Below, in pieces: positions 57,220-64,000 of a stretch of DNA of 64,000 nt (positions are counted from its first letter, which is position 1; each line of letters starts with the position of its first letter). Made by a program: the position numbers and the translations under genes. The notes beneath the pieces were generated by a model, which saw only the letters and a program-made list of their open reading frames with translations, was not told where the DNA came from and made no database searches. This DNA is from an uncultured Glaciecola sp. (lineage in GTDB: Bacteria; Pseudomonadota; Gammaproteobacteria; Enterobacterales; Alteromonadaceae), in assembly GCF_937770335.1 (NCBI RefSeq), contig NZ_CALJHY010000003.1:558001-622000 (forward strand). Reading direction: 5' to 3'.

Positions 57220-58263
57220 TTACCTGCCTATTGATGGCGGCTTATCTATTGACTTAGCCGCTGCATCACTAGCTGAAATAACACCCATAGCAACCAACCG
57301 CTGTAGACACTGATCCATCGTCTGCATACCTTGCTGTTGCCCTGTTTGAATAACTGAATACATTTGTGGCACTTTATCTTCCCGAATCAGATTTCGAATC
57401 GCGGGTATACCGATCATAATTTCATGTGCAGCTACTCGCCCTCCCCCCATTTTTTTCAATAGCGTTTGTGATACTACCGCACGTAACGACTCAGAAAGCA
57501 TTGAACGTACCATTGACTTTTCTTCCGCTGGAAATACGTCGATAATACGGTCTATCGTTTTCGGTGCTGAGTTAGTGTGTAACGTGCCGAACACAAGATG
57601 GCCAGTTTCTGCGGCTGATATAGCTAGACGAATAGTTTCTAAATCACGTAATTCACCAACCAGAATAACATCTGGATCTTCACGCAAGGCCGACCGAAGC
57701 GCATTGTTGAAGCTATGTGTATCGCGATGGACCTCGCGCTGATTCATTACGCACATCTTATTTTTATGCACAAATTCTATTGGATCCTCAATAGTAAGAA
57801 TATGCTCACGTTTATGCGTATTAATATGATCAACCATTGCTGCAAGTGTCGTACTTTTTCCTGAACCGGTTGCTCCTGTAACGAGCACAAGACCCGTTGG
57901 TTGATTAATTATTTGTTTAAAAATTTCCGGCGCACCTAGCTGGTCTAGTGTTAGAATCTCACTTGGAATGGTACGTAAAACAGCTGCAGCACCGCGGTTT
58001 TGCACAAAGGCGTTGACCCTGAACCGAGATAATCCGTTTATTTCAAAAGAAAAATCGCATTCTAGGTTTTCTTCGTAATCTTTACGCTGATTATCATTCA
58101 TAATACTGAAAATCAAAGAGTGTACTTGTTTGTGATCGAGCGGCTCAACATTGAGACGACGCATTTCGCCATCAACCCGGATGATGGGAGGTAATCCTGC
58201 AGATAAATGTAAATCTGAGGCTTTATTGCTTACACTGAAAGCGAGAAGTTCGTTAATGTCCAC
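57220..58263 (-). CDS. pilT: Type IV pilus retraction ATPase PilT
   Basis: Main motor for pilus retraction. The N-terminal ELLAFSVSNKASDLHLSAG, Walker A VTGATGSGKST near residue 127, TIEDPIEFVHKNK, VILVGELRDLETIR and GHLVFGTLHTNSA are in place, and AAHEIMIGIPAIRNLIRE lies toward the end. The 347-residue length is typical. It is divergent from yggS, with 90 bases between the starts. Pilus structural genes are not in this window. Confidence 0.98.
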   Translation of the reverse strand: MDINELLAFSVSNKASDLHLSAGLPPIIRVDGEMRRLNVEPLDHKQVHSLIFSIMNDNQRKDYEENLECDFSFEINGLSRFRVNAFVQNRGAAAVLRTIPSEILTLDQLGAPEIFKQIINQPTGLVLVTGATGSGKSTTLAAMVDHINTHKREHILTIEDPIEFVHKNKMCVMNQREVHRDTHSFNNALRSALREDPDVILVGELRDLETIRLAISAAETGHLVFGTLHTNSAPKTIDRIIDVFPAEEKSMVRSMLSESLRAVVSQTLLKKMGGGRVAAHEIMIGIPAIRNLIREDKVPQMYSVIQTGQQQGMQTMDQCLQRLVAMGVISASDAAAKSIDKPPSIGR

Positions 58264-58353
58264 TGTGGGTCACTCCAAAAATAGTTGTTGATGCGAACGC
58301 TGATATAATTAATTAATGTTGTGTTATGTTACTAAAACTTGAGAAATTAGCTA

Positions 58354-59043
58354 ATGACAAATCATATCGCCGAAAATATTCTGACGGTTCGTGATCAAAT
58401 AGAACAGTGTGCTTTGCAGGCTGGTCGTGATGCGAACAATATTGAATTATTGGCCGTAAGTAAAACCAAACCGGTATCGGATATTATTATTGCGTATGAA
58501 GCCGGACACCGATCATTTGGTGAGAATTATGTCCAAGAAGGCGTCGACAAAATAGCTGAACTAAAGCACTTATCTGATATTTCTTGGCATTTTATCGGCC
58601 CATTGCAGTCAAACAAGAGTCGTTTAGTGGCAGAAAATTTCGATTGGGTGCATTCTGTTGACCGCTTTAAAATTGCAAAACGACTGAATGACCAACGCCA
58701 TAATTACGCCAGCCAACTGAATATCTGCATTCAAGTTAATATAGACGAAGAAGAAACAAAGGCAGGTGTATTGCCGCACCAACTTATGCCGTTATTGTCA
58801 GATTGCGAAAAGCTTAACAGATTATGTGTAAGGGGCTTAATGGCAATTCCAAAAGCAAGTAAAGTAAAATCAGAACAGTTGGCATCTTTTAAAAAAGTAC
58901 AGGCTTTATTCGCTACTTGTCAGCAAAAGTATCCACAATTTGATACCCTATCGGTTGGTATGAGTGGGGATATAGCTGCGGCTATTGAATGCGGCTCTAC
59001 AATCGTTAGAGTTGGCACCGCTATTTTTGGCGCACGCGACTAA
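58354..59043 (+). CDS. yggS: Pyridoxal phosphate homeostasis protein YggS
   Basis: PLP-binding barrel protein (PLPBP family) that buffers pyridoxal phosphate. The PLP lysine is in ELLAVSKTKP near residue 36; FGENYVQEG, WHFIGPLQSNKS and the C-terminal SVGMSGDIAAAIECGSTIVRVGTAIFG are family motifs. It is 229 residues long. The yggS-proC-yggT order is widely conserved next to pilT. Confidence 0.97.
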   Translation: MTNHIAENILTVRDQIEQCALQAGRDANNIELLAVSKTKPVSDIIIAYEAGHRSFGENYVQEGVDKIAELKHLSDISWHFIGPLQSNKSRLVAENFDWVHSVDRFKIAKRLNDQRHNYASQLNICIQVNIDEEETKAGVLPHQLMPLLSDCEKLNRLCVRGLMAIPKASKVKSEQLASFKKVQALFATCQQKYPQFDTLSVGMSGDIAAAIECGSTIVRVGTAIFGARD

Positions 59044-59114
59044 GTGTTCGACTATCGATTGGCTTTGACGCTGCCGACTAAGCACTCATAAATCAACAAA
59101 TGTGAAGGAGAACC

Positions 59115-59936
59115 ATGCAAGCACGTAAGTTAAGTTTTATCGGCGCGGGCAACATGCCCAGAAGTATTATTAGTGGTTTGGTCAAAGGCGGTTACGACCC
59201 CAAACTAATCACTGCATCCAATCCATCCACGCCAAAGCTAGATGCTTTAGCTAATGATTTTGGTATCAATACAACCCAATCAAATATCGAAGCGTGCGAA
59301 GCTGGCGATGTTGTTATTTTGTCGGTAAAACCACAAATCATGGCGGCTACTTGCGCAGACCTTATTCAAAAGACATCACTCGATGGTAAGATTATGGTGT
59401 CTATTGCGGCAGGCATTACAACCGAGCGTTTAATTGAAATGCTGGGTAATTACGATCAAGTTGTGCGCACGATGCCAAATACGCCCTCTTCGCTTAGTAA
59501 AGGGATGACTGGACTTTATGCGCCGGATTCAGTAAGCCACGTCGATCGCGACTTTGTTGGACATGTCATGGATCATGTTGGCAAAACATTATGGGTCAAA
59601 AAAGACAGTCAAATTAATATCGTTATTGCTGCAGCCGGAAGCAGTCCCGCGTACTTATTCTTATTTGCGCAAGCAATGCAGGATGAAGCTATAAAAATGG
59701 GATTAGACAAAGACGACGCTCGCTTGTTAGTGCAACAAGCACTGTTAGGCAGTGCTGAAATGATTTGTCACAACCCAGACCTTGAATTAAGTGAACTTAG
59801 ATCCCAAGTTACCTCTAAGGGGGGCACAACACACGAGGCAATTAGTACCTTCCAAGCAAATAATTTAGAAGCCATTGTAAGCAAAGCCATGCAGGCTGCA
59901 GTTGCAAGAGCTGTAAAAATGTCATCTGACCTTTAA
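59115..59936 (+). CDS. proC: Pyrroline-5-carboxylate reductase
   Basis: NAD(P)H-dependent last step of proline synthesis. The Rossmann motif FIGAGNMPRSIISGL is at about 9-23; VRTMPNTPSSLSKGMTGLY near 117 and the C-terminal LRSQVTSKGGTTHEAI near 228 identify it. It is 273 residues, with a strong AAGGAG ribosome site. It follows yggS and precedes yggT by 17 bases. Confidence 0.98.
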   Translation: MQARKLSFIGAGNMPRSIISGLVKGGYDPKLITASNPSTPKLDALANDFGINTTQSNIEACEAGDVVILSVKPQIMAATCADLIQKTSLDGKIMVSIAAGITTERLIEMLGNYDQVVRTMPNTPSSLSKGMTGLYAPDSVSHVDRDFVGHVMDHVGKTLWVKKDSQINIVIAAAGSSPAYLFLFAQAMQDEAIKMGLDKDDARLLVQQALLGSAEMICHNPDLELSELRSQVTSKGGTTHEAISTFQANNLEAIVSKAMQAAVARAVKMSSDL

Positions 59937-59953
59937 CTTAGACGGAATCCGAG

Positions 59954-60496
59954 ATGTTAGCCTTTAATAATTTAATCACGTTGTTATTTGATACTTACGC
60001 CATGATAGTGCTGGCAAGACTTTGGCTACAATGGGCGCGTGCCGATTTCTATAATCCGTTCAGTCAGTTTGTAGTTAAGGCGACCCAGCCTGCCGTTGGC
60101 CCATTGCGCAGAGTAATTCCGTCTTTGGGTAAATTCGATACAGCCACATTTGTGTTCGCATTTTTAGTCATTCTCACGAAATTTATCGTGTTTTTTGTAC
60201 TAAGTGGTTCTATGTTTCCTGTGCTATCTACATTTGTTTTAGTGTTATTTGGCTTACTTAAAAGTGCGTTTTGGCTACTTTTTATTGTTTTGATAGGCAA
60301 CATGATACTGAGTTTTGTGCCTAACGTTGGGCCTTCAATTCGCTATGTTTTGCACCAACTTACTGATCCTTTGTTGGCTCCTATTCGCCGGTTCCTGCCA
60401 TCATTAGGTGGATTAGACTTCTCTCCTCTTGTGTTGATTTTAGCAATTCAATTTGCATTAGATCTAATCGGTCAATATCTACCGTACTTAATGTAA
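59954..60496 (+). CDS. yggT: YggT family membrane protein
   Basis: A 180-residue inner-membrane protein of two YggT repeats, each with a hydrophobic helix pair and a conserved P..R.IP or P.RR.LP loop (VGPLRRVIPSLGKFD near 50 and LAPIRRFLPSLGGLD near 142). The precise function is unknown; family members have been linked to osmotic stress and division in other bacteria. It is in the yggS-proC operon and precedes the DUF4426 gene by 15 bases. Confidence 0.94.
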   Translation: MLAFNNLITLLFDTYAMIVLARLWLQWARADFYNPFSQFVVKATQPAVGPLRRVIPSLGKFDTATFVFAFLVILTKFIVFFVLSGSMFPVLSTFVLVLFGLLKSAFWLLFIVLIGNMILSFVPNVGPSIRYVLHQLTDPLLAPIRRFLPSLGGLDFSPLVLILAIQFALDLIGQYLPYLM

Positions 60497-60511
60497 AGAA
60501 AAGGAAAAACA

Positions 60512-60979
60512 ATGGCACATTCAAGCAATAAAAAATACCAAACAAAAATCGCTCGTGGCGCAGTGTTATTAGCATTATTGCTTACGGCTTTGCTTATGCA
60601 GGCAAAAGTTAGCGCAGAAGAGAAAACTCAATTAGGTAATTGGGAAGTGCATCACATTGTGCTTGCAACCACGTTTTTAACACCTGAAATAGCCAAAGCT
60701 AACGCCATCGTGCGCAGCAAATATAATTCATTTGTGAATATTTCTGTGCTAGATAGTGATGATAAGAAAGCCCAAAATGTCTCTATAGTTGGTACCGCAA
60801 GAAATTTGCTAGGCAATAGCAAAAAATTATCATTCAAAAAGGTGAAAGACGGAGATGCGATATATTATTTAGCTGTATTTTCACATGCGCACAAAGAAAA
60901 TTTTCGTTTCGAAATTAAGATCCAACAAGGCAATGAGACACAAACGTTAGAGTTACAACAAGAGATGTATGTTGATTAG
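60512..60979 (+). CDS. DUF4426 domain protein, exported
   Basis: A 155-residue protein with an N-terminal signal peptide (hydrophobic about 14-31, cleavage probably near VSAEE). The mature part matches the DUF4426 family found mainly in marine gammaproteobacteria (WEVHHIVLATTFLTPEIAKA; FVNISVLD). No function is known. It ends the yggS-proC-yggT series and is followed by a terminator. Confidence 0.88.
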   Translation: MAHSSNKKYQTKIARGAVLLALLLTALLMQAKVSAEEKTQLGNWEVHHIVLATTFLTPEIAKANAIVRSKYNSFVNISVLDSDDKKAQNVSIVGTARNLLGNSKKLSFKKVKDGDAIYYLAVFSHAHKENFRFEIKIQQGNETQTLELQQEMYVD

Positions 60980-61024
60980 GTCGCTGAGCTTGAAATTATG
61001 TAGAGGGTAAACTAACACAGCAGT

Positions 61025-61070
61025 AAAAAGCCTCACCACATAAACACATGGTGGAGGCTTTCTTTATTTT
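61025..61070. terminator. Bidirectional terminator between the DUF4426 gene and yaaA
   Basis: AAAGCCTC-ACCA (61027-61038) pairs with TGGT-GAGGCTTT (61049-61061) with one bulged G; A- and T-rich flanks lie on both sides. The two genes converge here. Confidence 0.88.
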
Positions 61071-61084
61071 GTTCTACTTACCTC

Positions 61085-61900
61085 TTATTCTGCCCGTTTG
61101 AAGACCAACTCTGTCGCTGTGCTCTCTAAATCATTGTATTGATAGCCTGCACTATCGAAGCTTTTCAATTCTGAAACACACGTAATGCGCTGTTCAATAA
61201 TGTAGCGTGCCATCAAACCGCGGGCTTTTTTAGCGTAGAAGCTGATAATTTTATATTTTCCATTTTTCTCGTCTTTGAAATGGGGGGTGATAATGGTTGC
61301 GCCAAGCAGTTTCTTGTTCACCGAACTAAAGTATTCGTTACTTGCTAAGTTTATCAGGATATTACTACCGTCACTTTCTGCTTCGCCATTTCCTTGTTTT
61401 TCACTTTGCTGGCTTGCATCTTTAAGTGCTTTATTTAATTCTTGAGTAATTGAGTTACCCCAATATTCATATAATGACTTGCCCCGCGTATTTGCTAACT
61501 TAGTTCCCATTTCAAGGCGGTAAGGTTGCATCAAATCTAATGGACGCAACAGACCATAAAGCCCAGAAAGAATACGTAAATGCTTTTGTGCGAACTGAAT
61601 ATCTTCGTCTTTCAAGGATTTTGCATCAAGGCCAGTATAAACATCACCGTTAAAAGCAAATATTGATTGGCGGGCATTCTCAGGCGTAAAGGGAGTTGTA
61701 AAGCTTGAAAATCGTTCTGCATTCAAGATAGAAAGCTTATCGCTGATATGCATTAAACTTGCCAAATCACTTGGCGCTAAATTTTTGCAGGTTTTTACCA
61801 ACGCTTTGGCATCACTCAACATACTAGGTTGAGTAAACTCTTGGGTAGGTAATAAAGAGTCGAAATCCAGATTTTTTGCAGGGGAAACAACCATTAACAT
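61085..61900 (-). CDS. yaaA: Peroxide stress protein YaaA
   Basis: DUF328 protein that limits intracellular free iron during peroxide stress in E. coli, where OxyR induces it. It begins MLMVVSPAKNLDFDS and has VYTGLDAKSL, LRILSGLYGLLRPLDLMQPYRLEMG and the C-terminal ISFYAKKARGLMARYI; 271 residues, slightly longer than E. coli owing to a polar insert near 165-180. A perfect 12-base palindrome sits 21 bases upstream of its start. Confidence 0.95.
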   Translation of the reverse strand: MLMVVSPAKNLDFDSLLPTQEFTQPSMLSDAKALVKTCKNLAPSDLASLMHISDKLSILNAERFSSFTTPFTPENARQSIFAFNGDVYTGLDAKSLKDEDIQFAQKHLRILSGLYGLLRPLDLMQPYRLEMGTKLANTRGKSLYEYWGNSITQELNKALKDASQQSEKQGNGEAESDGSNILINLASNEYFSSVNKKLLGATIITPHFKDEKNGKYKIISFYAKKARGLMARYIIEQRITCVSELKSFDSAGYQYNDLESTATELVFKRAE

Positions 61901-61920
61901 AATAATTTTCTATCCTTTTT

Positions 61921-61932
61921 TCTACGCGTAGA
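61921..61932. promoter_or_regulatory. Palindrome TCTACGCGTAGA upstream of yaaA
   Basis: A perfect 12-base palindrome in the 155-base region between yaaA and talB. It is close enough to the yaaA start to lie in its leader or promoter. The binding protein is unknown, and it does not match the OxyR consensus. Confidence 0.35.
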
Positions 61933-62055
61933 TAACATATGGGGTCAATTTTATAAATTTCTATATGTTCATAATATAAAAACAAACAATCTGTTATAGC
62001 CAGTTGCCGCGACAATCGGTAATCTAGACACATTATATTACTCTAAGGCTCAAAG

Positions 62056-63009
62056 ATGACAACACAACTTGAATCATTGCGAACGCTAACCACTGTAGTT
62101 GCTGACACAGGCGACATTGAAGCTATTAAAAAGTATCAACCTGTAGATGCCACAACTAACCCTTCGTTGCTGCTCAAAGCCGCTTCATTACCTCAGTACG
62201 CTGAATTAATCAAAGAGTCTGTTGTATGGGCACAAGCGCAATCAAAAAAACCAGCTCAGCAGCTAATGGATGCGGGCGACAAAATGGCTGTCGCCATTGG
62301 TAAAGAGATTGTTGGTGTTATCCCTGGCCGTATTTCTACCGAAGTTGATGCTAGGTTAAGTTTTGATACCGCAGCAACTGTTAAAAAAGCACACAAACTG
62401 ATTAAATTGTATGCTGATGAAGGTATCGACAAATCTCGCATTTTAATCAAAATCGCATCAACTTGGGAAGGTATAAAAGCGGCAGAGATTTTAGAAAAAG
62501 AAGGAATTAATTGTAATTTAACTTTGCTGTTTAGTTTTGCTCAAGCAAGAGCGTGTGCTGAAGCGGGTGTATTTTTGATTTCTCCATTTGTCGGCCGAAT
62601 TTTAGACTGGTATAAAGCAAGCACAGGTAAAAGTAGCTATTTAGGTAATGAAGATCCAGGCGTCATTTCTGTAACAGAAATCTATAACTATTATAAATCA
62701 TATGGTTACAAAACCGTGGTTATGGGCGCAAGTTTCCGGAATATCGACGAGATACTTTACCTCGCAGGCTGCGACCGTTTAACTATTAGCCCACAGTTAC
62801 TTGAAGAATTATCCAATACACAAGGCGAAGTAAAGCCTTACTTAATGGATAATGGCAAAGTAAAAAATGTCGGCGACAAACTTACCGAAGCCCAATATAA
62901 ATGGGATATGAATGAGAATGCAATGGCCACAGAGAAGTTGGCTGAAGGTATCCGTAACTTCGCTGCAGACCAAGCTAAGCTAGAAGTTTTGCTAGGCAAA
63001 ATGCTATAA
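62056..63009 (+). CDS. tal: Transaldolase
   Basis: Transfers the dihydroxyacetone group between sugar phosphates in the pentose phosphate pathway. The N-terminal [13 protein letters not shown], the Schiff-base lysine in [11 protein letters not shown] near residue 132, [18 protein letters not shown] and [12 protein letters not shown] identify a TalB-type enzyme of 317 residues. It is followed by a terminator and then pgi, an arrangement that groups sugar-phosphate enzymes. Confidence 0.97.
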   Translation: MTTQLESLRTLTTVVADTGDIEAIKKYQPVDATTNPSLLLKAASLPQYAELIKESVVWAQAQSKKPAQQLMDAGDKMAVAIGKEIVGVIPGRISTEVDARLSFDTAATVKKAHKLIKLYADEGIDKSRILIKIASTWEGIKAAEILEKEGINCNLTLLFSFAQARACAEAGVFLISPFVGRILDWYKASTGKSSYLGNEDPGVISVTEIYNYYKSYGYKTVVMGASFRNIDEILYLAGCDRLTISPQLLEELSNTQGEVKPYLMDNGKVKNVGDKLTEAQYKWDMNENAMATEKLAEGIRNFAADQAKLEVLLGKML

Positions 63010-63103
63010 CCTAAGGTTTCGCACTCAACGTTACTGTATTTTACGCTAATCGTTTTTAGTAGTGGTTCGCAGAAACAAGCAGCTTATGCTCGCAACAGAA
63101 CAG

Positions 63104-63143
63104 CTTAGCTGGGGCAATTCATAATATCCCCTGCTAAGTTTTT
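63104..63143 (+). terminator. Rho-independent terminator of the transaldolase gene
   Basis: CTTAGCTGGGG (63104-63114) pairs with CCCCTGCTAAG (63128-63138) with one mismatch, followed by TTTTT. Confidence 0.82.
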
Positions 63144-63257
63144 AAAGCATAGAGGATGCGTAAATCAGACTTTGCATTTATTTGCTGCTGGTCGACAATT
63201 TGTGTCCTTTTTGTGTATTCATCGATGTGCTAAATTTTAAAAATTGGAGACTCAACC

Positions 63258-64000
63258 GTGGAACGCATTCGTCACACTCAAGCTTGGTCAACACTCGAAA
63301 CACTCTCAACCAGTGTTAAGCGCCAACATATGCGGGATTGGTTCGCTAGCGACAAAGAACGTGCCAGTAAATACACAACTACAGCTTGTGGTATTACCCT
63401 TGACTACAGTAAAAATCGGGTTACCGAAGATGTATTAACCGCTCTTTTTGAGCTTGCGCAACAGCGCCAAGTGGGCGATAAAATTAATGCTATGTTTGCT
63501 GGTGACCCGATTAATACCACTGAACATCGTGCAGTTTTGCATACCGCATTGAGAAACTTCTCCGGTAACGCTGTCATGGTCGATGGCGAAGACGTCATGC
63601 CGAGTGTTTTAGCTAACTTAGACAAAATGAAAGCGTTCACAGAAAGTGTCCAATCAGGCACGCACAAGGGCTGTACCGGAAAATCAATTAAAAAAGTAGT
63701 TTGTATTGGTATTGGCGGTTCATTTCTTGGCCCTAAAATAGTCACTGAAGCCCTTAAACCTTATCAAAATAGAGCGTTGGATGTGCGTTTTGTGGCCAAT
63801 GTTGATGCCTGTCATATTCAAGACGTTTTATCCGAGTGTGATTTTGAAGAAACCTTATTTGTCATGTCTTCCAAGTCATTTAGTACTCAAGAAACGCTGC
63901 AAAATACGCTCACTGCAAAAGCGTGGTTTTTGCAACAAGGTGCGACTGAAGCTGATATAGCAAGACATTTTGTTGCCGTGTCCTCAAATATAAAAGCCGC
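63258..64000 (+). CDS. pgi: Glucose-6-phosphate isomerase, 5' part
   Basis: Interconverts glucose 6-phosphate and fructose 6-phosphate. The visible 247 residues run off the window end with no stop. The start is GTG at 63258, with GGAG nine bases earlier; no ATG precedes the conserved region (residue 25 is the first Met). GITLDYSKNRVTEDVL, the signature region VCIGIGGSFLGPKIVTEAL near 149, and MSSKSFSTQETLQN near 203 match Pgi. Roughly the N-terminal half of the enzyme is present. Confidence 0.96.
   Translation, partial: MERIRHTQAWSTLETLSTSVKRQHMRDWFASDKERASKYTTTACGITLDYSKNRVTEDVLTALFELAQQRQVGDKINAMFAGDPINTTEHRAVLHTALRNFSGNAVMVDGEDVMPSVLANLDKMKAFTESVQSGTHKGCTGKSIKKVVCIGIGGSFLGPKIVTEALKPYQNRALDVRFVANVDACHIQDVLSECDFEETLFVMSSKSFSTQETLQNTLTAKAWFLQQGATEADIARHFVAVSSNIKA

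Noticed and set aside
1-64000. Mobile elements, prophage or a defence island
   Set aside because: No transposase, integrase, restriction or CRISPR-related protein, and gene order is of conserved housekeeping type throughout.

Overview
The window is a 64 kb chromosomal segment of a gammaproteobacterium, most likely Alteromonadales (Glaciecola/Paraglaciecola/Alteromonas-like). The grounds are a complete dcw cluster in the gammaproteobacterial order, MetJ-type operators, a pilT-pilU-yggS-proC-yggT block, long-form PstC/PstA, PrsK/PrsR and moderately AT-rich DNA. No tRNA, rRNA, CRISPR array, prophage or insertion sequence was seen. The species call is inference; the gene calls rest on the translated proteins.

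Layout. 12-17312 (all minus strand) is the division and cell-wall cluster mraZ-rsmH-ftsL-ftsI-murE-murF-mraY-murD-ftsW-murG-murC-ddl-ftsQ-ftsA-ftsZ, with most of its junctions overlapping by 1-14 bases. ftsW carries a one-base frameshift near 7217. Upstream of mraZ lie a candidate promoter, three 10-bp-spaced MraZ repeats and a LexA-like box. 17577-23212 is a mixed block: a SapC-family protein, an M19 dipeptidase lipoprotein, a small RRM protein with a hairpin and upstream ORF over its start, a HEAT-repeat protein, an alpha/beta hydrolase, and a peroxiredoxin-glutaredoxin fusion. 23468-28001 is a three-gene operon: a ketoacyl synthase III-like enzyme, prsK and prsR.

28271-42306 is dominated by phosphate genes: a choice-of-anchor I lipoprotein with a Pho-box-like site, oxyR, a PiT transporter, phoU-pstB-pstA-pstC (no pstS or phoBR here), gcvR, ppk1 and ppx. 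42434-49377 is central carbon metabolism (class I aldolase, pgk, epd, tkt) and, divergently, metK with MetJ boxes and a structured leader. 49452-64000 holds an M48 peptidase, mscS, rsmE-gshB-yqgE-ruvX, remnants of a GGDEF gene, a DUF2007/zinc-ribbon protein, pilU and pilT, yggS-proC-yggT-DUF4426, yaaA, talB and the 5' part of pgi.

How the genes work together. The first 17 kb makes lipid II and the divisome. The Pst/PiT/PhoU/Ppk/Ppx genes take up phosphate and store it as polyphosphate. tkt-epd-pgk-fba, with talB and pgi, cover lower glycolysis and the pentose phosphate pathway, and epd feeds pyridoxal phosphate synthesis. OxyR, the hybrid peroxiredoxin, YaaA and glutathione synthetase form a dispersed oxidative-stress set. 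The signals I find least ordinary are regulatory or degenerate: the ftsW frameshift, the 12-bp repeat between pstA and pstB, the RRM start hairpin, the LexA-like box ahead of the division cluster, and the metK leader.
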